A DNA stretch of 64,000 bases, taken from positions 22,835,176 through 22,899,175 of the forward strand of contig CM057152.1 in NCBI GenBank assembly GCA_029962745.1. Direction: 5' to 3'. The notes below the pieces were generated by a model. That model was not told where the DNA came from, did not search any database, and was given only the letters and a program-made list of their open reading frames with translations. Positions 22,361-35,800 of this stretch are shown piece after piece; position 1 is the first letter of the stretch; each line of letters begins with the position of its first letter. Source of the stretch: Echinometra lucunter. Its lineage: Eukaryota > Echinodermata > Echinoidea > Camarodonta > Echinometridae. Both the position numbers and the translations under genes were made by a program.

Positions 22361-23010
22361 GAGGCAGACTGTTGTTCCTTGTAAATATTGTTAGCAGGAG
22401 AGTACTTGGATGCTTCTACGTTGGTTCTTTTGGACTTTGTGATTAGAGAATGCAATCAACTTTCCCAAAGCCACGAAAACCTTCATCCACGCTCTTGGGG
22501 TTTTGTACTTCTTTTGTAATGTATCTTTTAGTGCACTGAGTCATCAGAACTGGCATATGTTGTAATTTCCCAAACTTGTTTTGTGCATGTTATATTTTCG
22601 TGAGGACTTGTTCTCAATCAGTCACTGCATTAACTCAAAACTGCATAAAATGATACAAAATGCAATTTAAACAAAGTTCCAGAAATTCATGTCTTCATTT
22701 TGTTTTTTGATTTGTTTTTTTTTTAAATTTTGATGTTAGATTATTTTCCATTAAAAAGAGTCGTCTGTATATAGTCATGCCAAATATAATGTGGAAGAAT
22801 CATGATCTTTTAGATAGGTTCCATGCATTTGATTTCCCACAGTTTCACCAAAGTTTGAATCAATCCAGAAAACTTTGATGAATAATGTGATTATTGTGTT
22901 TAACCTTTTCTTTTTGTAGTTTCCCTTTTTTAACTTCCAGGATATTTCCCCTCTCCTTTTATGTCTACTGTACAGATGTAATTTTAGTGTAAGTATTGAC
23001 TGTCATTAAA
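22361..23010 (+). other. SNRPD2 3' UTR (probable)
   Basis: U-rich sequence after the stop, with ATTAAA at 23005-23010 as the best poly(A) signal. No other gene seen here. Confidence 0.45.
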
Positions 23011-23102
23011 GAGCAGTGCCACTTTGTACATGCTGTAAAAATAGATATTGGCTAACATGCTTGATTTGTTTGAACATTTTTGGGGTAATTTTACATGTAC
23101 CA

Positions 23103-23251
23103 GGGCCTCGTTTCATAAAACTGTTATCAGCAACAACTGCCACATTTCTATGACAAATTTTTCTCTCATCCAATCAGATGCAAGGATTTCAGTAGCTTAT
23201 AAGAGTTATTGCAACTTGTTATTGATAACAAGTTTTATGAAATGGGGCTCA
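23103..23251. mobile_element. MITE with GTTTCATAAAAC ends
   Basis: GGGCCTCGTTTCATAAAAC at the left pairs with GTTTTATGAAATGGGGCTC at the right, extended inward by TTATCA/TGATAA. About 149 bp. Confidence 0.75.
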
Positions 23252-23652
23252 GGTGTCTTGTAATATTTTTCAATATTATGAACTTGAATGTTCCATCTAG
23301 TATTCATCTAAACTATACACACCATAAAGATGATGGATGTCAATTTCTTTTGAAATAAGTTCATGATTTTTTTTCTCTGGCAGTTTTGAAAATAGTTATT
23401 TGAATTTATGAATTGGATTTCCATGTTTTGAGGAACAGGGGCCTAAAACCTAGTACTAGCACAAAGCAATACCACTGTGCATTGCAGCTGAGTTACACCT
23501 CTCCAAAGTTACCAAGGTAATAGCAGAAGAGTAAGTTGACAGGTAAGTAGCACAGTGGTATGTGTTCAGAATGAATTGTCGATAAGGCGATTATATAGCA
23601 TTGATCTATCAAAACATGAAATATAATTGATGTTTAAAGAAATATTTGAAAT

Positions 23653-25300
23653 ACAGTGGAACCTCGTTTTAAAGAACACTGTTACAAAAACTAGTAATAA
23701 CAAGGTAATTTTGCCAGTCCCACTTTTGTGTATTTTATTGTCTTTTAGCCCTGATATAACAAGGTTTTGATATAAAGAGGTAATTTCCTTTGTCCGGAAG
23801 AGTTTATCATGATGAGGTTGCCTCCAGATTATTGGTAGAAATGTGATAAAACTTTTGACATCTGTCACCTTAATTACACTATGCGCAAGCTTCAGTGTAA
23901 TACTAGTTTAACACTCGACAGTGTTGAATTTTTTTTAGCACAAATGAAATGCAGAATGCTACATGAATTTAGGTCTAGTCCAGGGAGCGAGGGAAGTATC
24001 TTATTTTTTTTTTTTACTCTGTTGTTCTTTATACATGTAGTAATGTACACTGAAATGTAGCACCCTCTATGTTACAGGTGTTAATGTATGGTCATATACA
24101 AATAGAAAGATAGAGAGAAGGGTGCAAAGATAATGAGGGGAGAGAGAAAGACAAACCATGAAAGCTAGTGGAGAATGAAAGGGAGATACATTAGAAAATA
24201 TTCAGTCATGAGAAAAAGAGAGAGAGAGGGGGGGGGGGGGGGGGGGGAGAGAGAGAGAGAGAAGGAGGTGTGATAAGAGAATAGAAAAGATTTAAAGAGA
24301 ACCGAATAGTGCAGGACAAAGTGAGAGAGCAGGATAAATTGAGAAGGAAAATGGGGTGGTGAGAGAGAGGAAGAGGGAGAAGAACTTGCTGTTTATTTCA
24401 CCCATTTTATACAAGGCTCATTCACTGTTAGGCATGAATATTTAAAATAGAACTGATTTTTTTTTCCTCAAGGATGGTTGAGAGCAGCTCGCATGGGAAA
24501 TCCCAGAATTGGTAATGCATGTTCAGTGGAAACTACATGTATATCAAGAGTTCTGATATGACAAGGTACTTCTGCTGGGCCTGATCAATATGCTCTTTGT
24601 TTTTATACTTCTCAAGTTTACATATGAAGGGGAAACTTCCCACATTTGCGTGTGTGTGTGTGTGTGTGTAAACAAGTGAATGTGATAAGAGGTGGCATTA
24701 AAAAAATAAATAAAAACCTAGGCAAGAGGCATATTTTTGCCTCCAGGTGGCAAAAGGTGTGGACCTATCAAGTTAGCAGAACATGACGTGAGTTTGCACA
24801 CCTTTTGGCAAAACTCTTTTTGAGCTTGAACAATTTTGACGCGTTAAAGCACATCTCATCATAAGTGGAATGGGCCCCCCCCCCAAAAAAAAAAAAGCCA
24901 TGAGGGTTTCCCTCCAGGGTTTGCTTCTGCATATCAGAGTGAGCCTTTATAGCGAATTTCCACCGAGATTGGTCAACAAAACCTCCGTACTTATACATTA
25001 TTCACGTATACTATGCCAATCCCACTATATTCTCGAGCTTAAAATTAGGCTGTGATTCACCTTAAAATGTGAAGTCCACCTTCATAATACAATAACTTTC
25101 ATCCGTTACTCGCTATCAGCTACATTTCAATAGCAAGAAGCAGGAAGTAAACATCGACATGTCGTGTTAGTCGAGCCACATTTGTCCCAAGGTACACAAA
25201 ATGTGCATTCTGCATTTCGGGCACTGAAAGGCAACTTACACGTGGAAATAGGAGCTTGTTCAAAAGGTAAAGGTCATTTCTCAGGATTAAAACTTGACCA
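23653..25300. other. Intergenic: Tigger-like remnants and purine repeats
   Basis: No gene seen. 23653-23830 and 24525-24570 contain CAGTGGAAMCT-type element ends. 24100-24400 is (GA)n-rich with a G-run at 24231-24247; (GT)n at 24650-24668; a C-run and A-run pair at 24876-24896. Confidence 0.45.
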
Positions 25301-25307
25301 TTTGAAG

Positions 25308-25800
25308 CAATGATAATAATAATAATAATACAGCACATTTGTAACGCGCCTAATACTATGTTTTTAGGCGCTGTGTTGCTGTTGTCCCTGCAGCCATTAA
25401 GTAAAGTTCTATCCTTATACAAAATGGAAAGCTGGGACAGCAGTACCACAATTAAATTTATATTACAAGAGGCAAATCAATTCGACCTATACAGATTTAA
25501 ATAAGTAGGACTTTAACATTGTTTTGAAGGTATGTAGCGATGGGGCGTTTTGAATGAAGGCAGGAAGGCTATTCCACAATTGGGGAGCAGCGACAGAAAG
25601 AGCTCTATCGCCGTATCTTGTTTTCACACGGGGGCCAGGCATTAACTGAAAGTGAGAGGAAGTTGAAGCTCTCAACCTGGAGGAGGGGGGTTTGGATTTT
25701 ACAAGACTGGAAAGATACGTGGGGCAATCACCGTTACGAATTTTGAAGGCAAGGAGAAGAATTTCGAATTGAATATGTTGAATTATTGGAAGCCAATGAT
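25308..25800 (-). mobile_element. Non-LTR retrotransposon 3' end
   Basis: On the minus strand, an open frame from about 25800 to 25487 encodes the end of a reverse transcriptase ORF: HWLPIIQHIQFEILLLAFKI, then YGDRALSVAAPQLWNSLP and FKTMLKSYLF. This YG-R-FSVAAP-LWNSLP pattern is the well-known C-terminus of CR1/L2/Jockey-type elements. A 3' UTR follows and ends in (ATT)n at 25308-25330. It is 5' truncated, as is usual for such elements, and not functional. Confidence 0.8.
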
Positions 25801-27775
25801 GTACAGTGGAAACTTGCTATGAAGAGCTTTGATATACATGTACATGTACAGAGCTGCCAACCCGACCTAGAAAAAAAACCCAAAAAACTATTCTTTATTC
25901 CTTTTAATCATATTTTCAAGCCAAAAATCCTATTTTGGCTTGAAAGTTCAAAACATACAAGTGTGATTCCTTTGCCCTTCTGCATGATATACTTAACAAA
26001 ATACAACATTAATAATATATCTAGGTCTTACTTAATCATTTTGATCGTCACTATTCTACATTGTACTTCTTCATTAAAATGATCTACGTACAAAGTACAC
26101 AGGTAGAATATACATGTACCAAGCATTGGGGTAATATGAAAATAAGATAAAATAAAGGTACAAAGAATTACTTTCAGAACATTTGAAAATCCTGTTTTAA
26201 CGGGAAAAATCCTTTGTCAACATTCCCTTCAAAAAACCCTACTAAATATTGCAACAGAGATGCCAATTTTCCCTTTTTTGCAGTTTTCTATACTGTTTTT
26301 TATTTTTAAAAATATTGGTTTTATGAAAAATACTGTTTTCCCCAAATTGCATTGCTACACATGTCTATTGAACAAAAGGTGAAAATACTATTTTCCACCC
26401 AAAATACTTTTTTTTTCAACCCTCGAAATGCTGCAGAGCTCTTTACAAACTTAGCATCCCCGTTGTAGGATAAAATTCAGAGTTGGTAGCTTTGCATGCA
26501 TTTTCCTGGTTACAGGTCTCTCTCTCTCACTCTGTACCTTTCTCCCTTTGCATCTTCTCTTTCTCTTTCCCTCCGTCACTTCTCTATCTCTCTTCTCTTC
26601 TTTTCTGTCCACCTTTCCTATCTCTCTCCCTCTTACTGTCATCTTTTTCTCTTTTTCTCTTTATCTCTCTCCATAATTTTATGCCAGTTTCTTGTCAAAA
26701 GTTGATGATCAAACAAATTCCAAACATAGCCTGGCTAGCCTTAGGCCAGTGCATCCTGCTTCTTGGGGTCATGCCAGTGGTTCAAGAATGCGCCTGAACC
26801 TGTTCCATGCACTTTTACATGTACATGTACATGTAAAAAAAAATTCCTTTGATGGTGCAGCTGAAATAATGCTCATGTATATTGTGGCTTACATGCTAAG
26901 CACATCCTTCATCACATAATCATCATCACACCATTATGCCAAATACATGTACCATAACAATAAGAACGTGTTTGCTTTTCATTCTTTTAATCCATGTGAA
27001 AAACAATTTTCCATACAAATTTGTCTTCTACTAAAATACAGTCCTGATCATTAGTCAACATAGAACATGACACATATGATACTGGATGCTGAGGGACACA
27101 TTAAGCTCTACATAAAGACCTATTCCAGGGCACAACACTAACAGGCAGATGGGCTGGGACACATGGGAGTTCCAAATATAAGACTGGACAACCCCCCCCC
27201 CCCCCCCATTTCAAAATTTTCAAAACATGGGACTCCATGTGCATAGACTCAAAGTCTCGACCCCAATTCCCTGAACCCCAATGAAAATTAGTGTGGAGCC
27301 CTGCCTATTCAAGAGCAAGCCTTCTGTTCATCATAGAATGGATGTTGAAGATGTTTGCTCAAGTCTACATGTGAACATTTATTGTGTCGTATCATGCACA
27401 TCACATAACATTCATATAAAAATATTCACATCAATAAACAACGAATGTAATCCTGTACAAGAAAGTTTAAAAAAAAAATTATAGTAAAATAATGTAAGAA
27501 TGTTAGAGGGTGATGAAAACAATTAGCTCCCCAATCAAACATTTCAACTAAAATCACCACAAAGGTATCTTTAGCAGAAAGCAGCAGGACTTACAGAAAT
27601 CAAATCTACTGAATAGAACACCTGCACCAGTACAATGCCTAATATGAATCAAGGAATGCCAAAATATAACACTGACAATTGGATTTATAAAGCGCCTTTT
27701 CCAGAGGACACAAGGTGCCGTGATAAGACTTACAGACCCCCAATGAATGACGACAATTGAGGAGCCGAGAGGATT
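25801..27775. other. Intergenic, no gene seen
   Basis: Contains another CAGTGGAAAC end (25804), pyrimidine-rich CT repeats at 26517-26680, palindromic ACATGTACATGT at 26816-26834, a C-run at 27191-27207, and a retroposon-tail fragment (TTATAAAGCGCC) near 27690. Confidence 0.45.
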
Positions 27776-27782
27776 GGTCATA

Positions 27783-28146
27783 CAGACTGACCTCTCTTAT
27801 CCGGCTGCGTCGGGACTGGTGCCCATCCGTATAAGTGCAATGGCCGGATATGAGAGTAATGTAGTGGGACACCTTTTCTATGAAAATTTTTGGGTGGAGC
27901 GGTCTTTTTGCTGTAAAATATTTATTTCCTTGGTGTTATGGATGATTGTAAATGATCAATAATATCTTTCTGTTTGTACAAGATGAAAATGAAATAAAAT
28001 AAAACAGAAAATTGCCAACGATTTTTCTGTCTCCCAGGCTTTTGGGTGAATTGAATGAAGAATAAAAGAGGGAAGCTGGCAGGGAGAGGCGGGTGGTTAA
28101 TAGAGGGGTCCAGATAAATGAAGGCCGGATAAGCGAGGTCGGGCTG
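27783..28146. mobile_element. Tigger-like MITE (TA target)
   Basis: Flanked by TA on both sides. The left end CAGACTGACCTCTCTTATCC pairs with GGATAAGCGAGGTCGGGCTG at the right. CAG...GACCTC...TTATCCGG ends with TA targets fit the pogo/Tigger branch of Tc1/mariner. 364 bp, no transposase. Confidence 0.75.
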
Positions 28147-28812
28147 TATATGCTCACGACAGACTGTTCAGGTTTAGCTCAAAAACTATAAAGCTCTTTG
28201 CAGCAGTAGTACTAGTATCTTCCTCTTATACATATGTCACAGATATTTCTTACAAATTTTTAAAAGATACAACACGCAAAGAGCATCATAAATGCACAAA
28301 AGCTTTGCAGCTTATTATATTCATCAATTAAGTAACATTTCCCCTGTGAAAAATTCAGAATGCTGCAAGGCTACAATTAAAATAGTAAAAATGTAACATT
28401 TTTGTTCCATGTCAATGGTGATTTTTAACATATCAAAAAGAACAAATACCAATCCTCTATCCCCTACTATGATTTAGCATCATTATATGGTCGTTTGCAA
28501 TACCAAACTTAAGACAAAAGCCTCTAACATGCTTTGATTAGCTAATTGAGTCTTCAAAAGGATTTTGGCAAACAACTTACATGCAAATAGTTTAATGAAG
28601 ACCTGTTTTTTTCAATGTAGTATCAATCAATCAGAGAGGACAATATGAAAATGAATGAGCCAAAGCAACTCCAACTTCAGTCACTGAATGAACTGTCAAT
28701 ATACAAAGTTCACAAAAGTAGACAACTGTACATATTCCAAATCTCTCCGCTGATAGACAAGACATTTGCGTTGCGCCAAATCATGCCTCCTGCCTATCCA
28801 TACAAACCCACT
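28147..28812 (-). other. SR-protein gene 3' UTR (probable)
   Basis: AT-rich sequence downstream of the stop at 28813. I see no unequivocal AATAAA on the minus strand here, so the transcript end is uncertain. Confidence 0.35.
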
Positions 28813-29122
28813 CTAATCATCGTCTTGAGGGCTTGGAGATCTGGATCTTGACATTCCCTTGTTGTTCTGCTCGATCGGAGAAGGGCTGCGGCTATTCCTT
28901 GGTGACTTGCTTCGTGAGCGGCTACGGCTATCACGCTTCAAAGGGCTGAGAGACCTGCTCCTGCTCCTCTTGGGGCTCTTCCTAGGACTCTTGCTTCGAC
29001 TCCTGGACTTGCGGGAACGGGATCGGGATCGGGACCTGCTGCGGGAGCGGCTTCGGGATCTGCTTCGGGGAGATCTGGAGCGACGGCGTGATCGAGAGCG
29101 AGACCTGGAGTGGCTCCTTGAC
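28813..29122 (-). CDS. SR protein coding exon 7 (RS domain)
   Basis: 102 codons plus TAG. It is dominated by RS/SR dipeptides with [16 protein letters not shown] and ends [13 protein letters not shown]. Codon choice is G+C-rich (AGC, CGC, TCC) unlike the AT-rich surroundings. Confidence 0.95.
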
Positions 29123-29853
29123 CTTCAAAAAGAGGAAAATTACAATCCCACCAATTAACAAACAAAAGCAAAGTTACCGTCAATTTCATCACTGCATCAT
29201 CTATTTTGAAATGAGAAATAAAAGATATTTTTTTAAAGTGTAATGCAGTATATGTCCATCTTCAAGAAACATTTGACATCTACATGTATAGCCATGATGG
29301 TAATAAAAGGGTCTACACTATCACAAAATTTTAGATTGGCAAATAATGGAAAATACTATTTAGACCTTGATGTATAATTAACATTTTCATTCTATGAATA
29401 TGAGATGTGACCAGGAAACACAGCTTCAATGAGAGTTGAGCACTAAATTCTCACCTTCTTCTGGACGATGACGGTCTGTCCTCCACCAACTTGATGCGAC
29501 GTCCATTGATTTCTGTTCCATCGAGCTTCTCCACTGCATTCTTCATGTCGCTGTACGTAGCAAACTCAACGATTCTGTTATGGGAGAAAAAGCAAAAAAG
29601 TGAATCCACCATCACACACACCATGAAGTCCACATGTCTTGCTGATTATCTACTTTGTACTTCCATACAAATGTACAGGATTCATGACCAGAAGAGGTAG
29701 TCAAGTGTTGATCAACTCTTGATGGCTTCTAAGTAATCAAAATTCTTTACATGTATATACATCATATCATCGCCTGGCTGGCAGAATGGCATTAACTGTA
29801 AGCACACTGTACCTTTCATGTAGCGCACATTTGAGCTAACACCCTTCCACCAG

Positions 29854-29898
<45 letters not shown>

Positions 29899-32800
29899 AT
29901 AAAATCGCGCATGCGCACTTGCTAACTTCCTTCTGCCAGAAAGGTGACAATATTTTAGATATATAATCTTCACAAACTAATATGTTACATACCCTTGCAC
30001 ACTTGCTAACATCCTTCTGCCAGAAAGGTGACAATATTTTACATACCAAATCTTCACAAACTAATATGTTACATACCCTTCATTCTTGTGTTGCTTGTGG
30101 GCATCTGCAAAGGTGACTTCTCCTGCCTGTCTCATGTAGTCTTTCAAATCCTGGTCAAGAGAAAGAGTGAACAGCTATGATATTAATGGTTATATATCAT
30201 TAAATCATGATTACACGTCAACACAGCATCCCGGACAGCATGCACACTGAACAATCATCTTCGATTTTCTTTTCATCATTTCATATTAATCAACATGCAC
30301 AGCATACGCATCTTATCAAAATCTCAAGATTTCTCTGAACTAACTGACAAAGAAGATATCTATGGGTGTAATACAAAAGAACAAGAAAATACTCTGGCTG
30401 GTCCTTGTTAAGAATAGATGTGTTGACAAGAGAGAATGTGAGGTTTCATTAGTAATGGAAGGAGCTGGTTGAAGAATATACGCCATCATGGCTGCAGCCA
30501 CGGTCATCCCACCAGGTCGTCCAGCTAGGGTCATCCAGCTTCCAGCCAATCAATGATTTTCTGTTGCTGCCAAACCACCGAAGACTGCAGGTTGTTCTCA
30601 TCTGTTCGGAAGGAACTGGGGGACCTACGCACCTCAGAAATTTATTACTTCCTTAAATTAACTGAATTCTTTTGTTTACACATGAACACTACACGCACCA
30701 GTATGCCTTGCAAGAAATATCTGGCAATGCCCCCCCTTTTTTTTACATGAAATACATTCAACATTTCACAAATACTTTCACATTTAATCAATTCTGATAT
30801 CGAACCCACTTCTGGATCAATTTCTGCAGCTTGATCATCCAAGGTACATGAAACTAAACCATAAATACTGAGCACCTTTTAAAAAGTTGATAGCCACACA
30901 CAGCTTTTCATTGCTCTACCCTCTGTAATGTTTCTTGATTCAACACTAAATTAAACAAACATGTTCTATACATCAAGACATTCTTGCAAGGCATACATTT
31001 TGTAACATGGGAATTCAGTAGCTGCACATAAGACATACTACTATACCTTCTACCACATCTGTGTCAGGTTTTGCTCAGCGTGACACAGGGCCTCTTTATA
31101 CTAAGCCCTGTAATCCAAGCCATAGAGAGAGGGAACGCCACCAGAGGGGCAGCAAGCCAGCCAGCCAGCCAGATAGATAGATCACTTGACCACAGGCTGT
31201 TAGAACATCTCAACCAGACTTCTTTTTTTTTTTAATTTCTTTTTTTTTCTCTAGGAACCAGCCATAGATGACAGCGATGATAACCAGTGCTCAAAACTGC
31301 TTTTCAAAAGATATCCCCCCTTCCATTTTTTCCCCATTCTTTTTCAAATCCAGATCCAGAACTTGATAAAGATAAATGATGAGAGACATTTCCTCCTCCC
31401 AATAGGCAAAAGCAAGCTTCAAAAAGCTCGCTTTCAGGCAGGGCGACAGGCTGTCATCCGACTACAGGGGATGGCAGGCGTATGTACATCTCTAAGAGTG
31501 TGCAGTGCCAGAATTAGGTACGCCAAGAGGGAACGTCCCTAGGGGGTTGTGGGGTGCCTCATCTCGCCCAACCTCTCTCTTTAGAGACACACTTCAGTCA
31601 GACCTCGTGAGAGAGCCTGCACCTCACAGCCAAGCCAAGCCAAGCCCACAGTCATTAGCCAGTAATAAGAACCCTGACATCTCCAAAGTCTTTAAGAGTG
31701 CTGAGGAGAGGATAACATGGTAGTAGAATTAAATTTACATCAACAACTCTAAGAAAAAGTAACATTCTTTCTTCATGGATACATTTACATGTAATGGAAA
31801 AAATACTTAAGAATTTTCCCAATAATATTTAGTAGATGAGTAATTATTTGAATTAAAGATAGTTTAAAAAATACAATGGCTAGAGAGAAAATTCAGTGAG
31901 ATAATAATAAATATATACTTCCATCCTGCAAATGAAATATTACATTTTCCTCTCAACCTTCTTTGATACCTACCTGCCAGCTAACTCTGCTAGAGAGATT
32001 TTCCACGATGATGCGATGTTCTGTCCTGACTGGGGGCCCATATCTGTAGTGGAAAAACAACAAAATAAACAACCTTGATATTAAGCATCTCGTAATTACT
32101 TCGTATGCATCAGAATATACATGGGAAATGACAAAGAAAATGACGCTGCACTTTAGTTACCGCCCACTGCTCTATTCTTAACTGAACCGAAGAATTCTGT
32201 TTTGTAATACGCTTATTAAGCTTTATGATGCACCTCCTATAATACCCTAACACAGAAAATATATATATAAAGTACAAACTAATCAAGAAAAAAAAAAAAA
32301 AAAACATACATGCTGCAGTGTATCAACTTTGTGGGGGGGGGGGGGGGGGGATTTGAAACAGGCATACAGGGATATAAAAAGTACCAATAAAAATCAAATA
32401 TGTAACAAAACCAAGAGAGGGGAGAGGGAAAATCAATGGAAAAGAAGACCTCACAATGGAATTAAGTTATCAACAAAAACAAAACAAAAACAAAAAAACC
32501 CTAAAAACACACAAAAATACAAATGCCACTCTCAAACATAATGTACTTCACTTTTCTCTAAAGTATAAGTTTTATCTCTAAGCTATAATGGTCTGGTGGT
32601 ATATTTGCAGGGAAAAAAATTTAACATGTGTGCTTGAGCAGGAATCAAGGAAGAAAAAAAAAATATTCAAAAGGGAATTATAGTTGGTAGTTCTTACTTA
32701 ATCCCAAAATACATGACCCTTACTAACACAACTTAACTTGAAATTAGTACCATAAAACTGCCACAGAATACAACAAACTAGCATAAATTTACAAACTAAA

Positions 32801-35800
32801 ACACAGTGGTGAACCAAAGCAAAGATAATAAAATAAATTTTAGGTATATTCTAAACAACCACTTATTAGCTGCAAGAGTGTAATCAGTTTGAACTACTGT
32901 TCAGCGCTGACAAACTATCTTTACTTCTAGTAAATAATACATCAATATTACTATGCTTAAGAAAGGGAGGTGCAACTAATGTTAAGGACCTAGTAAATCC
33001 AGACCTTACCAAGACTTTGAAGTTAGAAAATTAGATACATGTAAACTGAATTGTCAGTACTAAACCCTGAAGTTAGGTACCACTGGTCGACTATAATGCT
33101 TTACAAGCGCGCATTTACAGCTTCAATTTGAAGACATTACCTATAATTCATACACACACAAAAAGGAATTGTTTTGGGGACAAATTATTTAATTTATGGA
33201 CCTAGTATATAAAATATAATCATACACATCTCAGCAAAGCGCTAAATCAACGCCAGCATGCGTCCTTGTACAAATGATAATAGTTGCATTTTATATGGTC
33301 CCTTTTCTCCTAACAAATGCCATGCCAAATACCATTTGTATTGCAAAAGCAAGTGTTAAACAATTAGCAGTTGTAATAACAGTCTATGGTCTTGACCCAC
33401 CACTCAATATATTGTGGTAGAATCATTTCAACATGAAAACCAAAACCACTTATTTGATTCTTTTTTTCTTTTGTACAGAAAAGACTCCAGTAGTTCATCA
33501 ATTACATCAATGTTCATGGGGTTTTTTTTTCCATGTTTATTCCAATTTCTCTGAAATTTCCCATTTTCAGCTTCCACAAACCCAGCCAAATCATGATATT
33601 CACTCATAAATGCAAGTGATGATCCATACTAGGAGAAAGTAACTTTTTTTTCTATTTCCATTACAGGATTAAATGCTGCATAAGTTTTGAAAAGGGTGGT
33701 AGGTGGCTCAGTTGAAGTGAATCTGCGAGGTATGTTTTGTTTTTTGGCTGAAAAAGAAACAAATTCTTGCCTTTGTGAGCTCCTACTACCACCCCCACCA
33801 GATCCTCCGAACCTGTGATGTTGGAGTAAAGCACAACCAATTATTTCGCTATGTAGATTGAATGATAAAACTGCAGACAACAATATAAATTTACTAAGTG
33901 ATTGGAAATCATGTATGGTGTGAAGTTCCATGTAACCATGCAAGAAAGCTAAGAATGAAATAGAAGTGGGTACTATGGCAATATGACTTGAGCATTCAAG
34001 GCAAGAATTTGCTTTCTTGGGTCTATCCACAAGATTCCTTGCAATGGTACGTGCCAAGTTTCTCAGCAAGAATTCAATCTTAGAGATCTCATGGACATAT
34101 AAAATAAAGGCTAGCCCTTAGCGTGCAATAAAATAGAAACTTGTAGAGCAAAGCAAGGAAAACACCAATACTACAGTCTTGTATGATTTGTAATGGGGAA
34201 TTCAGAATTATCACAACTGAACTGCAATGTTTAGAAGTGGGGCTATCAATTACTTTGCCAAGAAATGTGTTTGGTATAGAGTTCACTCATTACAAGAAAT
34301 TAAAATGTGCCTATAAGTAGAGCAAAGTTTGTGTTCATCAATCCATATTCACACACAGTAGAAAAATGTTGCAAAGAGCTCCGATATAACGCGATTCCTG
34401 ATTTATCAACTTCAAGGTAATTTTGCTAGTTACTGGTCTTCATGTTCTTTTGGGGTTTTTTTTCACCCTGATAAAAGGAGATTCCTGATATAAATAAGTA
34501 ATTTTCATGGTGCTAAGGGCCTCATTAAAGTGAGTTTCCACTGTACCTCACTTTTCCTCCCATCGTCAAGGCTTTACCATCTTAAGTGTACTTTAAGATG
34601 AATTAAACTTAATCAGAAAAATTGGTGAAATCAATTGCAACATACATGAATTGCGGTGGTGCATCATACAAGGGTTTATAAATCAACAGGTAATTCATAC
34701 AAAATTGCAATATTCCTATCAAAATCAAAGTTCCTATCAACCATTAGACAAAATTTCAGAAGAATCTAGTGAAAATACAGCTTACTCAACTTTAAAAAAA
34801 AAACTAAATAAACAACCGATATCGTTTACTGGAAATGACAAGGTAAGGCCCATTTGCTTGAGGTACTATTGCATGCACTGAATGCAAAATATTTGGTAAA
34901 AGCAAGTTCTTATTAGGACTTATCCTTCAGTGACAATTAGTGTTGGTTATAGCAAGGAGTTTCAAGAGCTGGAGTCACATCTAACTCATTCCCTTTGAAG
35001 TGACGCTCGATGCCGCCAGGAAAAAATATGTCGGGCATGTGCTTAACTCGATCTTCCTTGCAGATACGTAGACAAAAGTTTTCTGCCTGGCTGCAAACTT
35101 ACGGGCCATTTTCAAAGGGAAAAATGCTTTTGTAATGATAATTACTTTTCGCTACCACTCATCTGATAATATGAGCAGTACATAGTGCTTACATTTACAG
35201 TAGGCAAGCGAAAGGAAATGGTGCGAAATCTCCTGAAATATGAATCAAAATTACTCGACTGGGCGTGTGTGGGCGCTAATCTGACATATCATAAATAACT
35301 GCACTTCAACTAATTCACTTTTTATTTTCGTCTGAAGGAAGTAAACGGAAAAGTGTCCACTGCGGGTTTTAGGATTGTAAATTTTTACTCTTTTTCACAG
35401 ATTGAAACTGCTATCATGCGACATACGCAAATTTCTGGACACCGATAGGCTTTTGTATTCATATTTTATCATCTGTTCAATTTTCTCTCTGTTAATTCAA
35501 ATAAAAAGTGAAATATTAACAATATTCTATTTGTGACAAAAACCATTACTCAAGCTTTCCCATGATGTTGGCGGCATCGAACCTAGACATCAAAGGCAAC
35601 AGCACACTTGTAGATTCTATTGTGCAACCTTAGAAAGGGAAAGCTGCTTGAATTAATTTGTAGCCAGTTGGGACTCCAGCTCTTAAAACTCCTTGGTTAT
35701 AGGCACGTGTGAGTTTGAAACCAGAAGTTAATGAATTGCTTGAATCGCTTACCATGGCCACACCGACCCCATACCAACATCAGGTTGATGACAGACCAAA

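Noticed and set aside
28859..29158. 99-codon Arg/Leu/Asp-rich + strand frame
   Set aside because: It is the antisense of the RS-domain exon of the SR protein.
33629..34069. 146-codon minus-strand frame as a separate gene
   Set aside because: It spans an acceptor and a GC donor; only the 42 nt between them behave as an exon of the SR gene. The rest has intron-like composition.
34990..35400. Ultraconserved-type poison exon in the SR-gene intron
   Set aside because: Splice-like sites can be found there, but the whole block lies inside the 743-bp transposon with a 7-bp target duplication.
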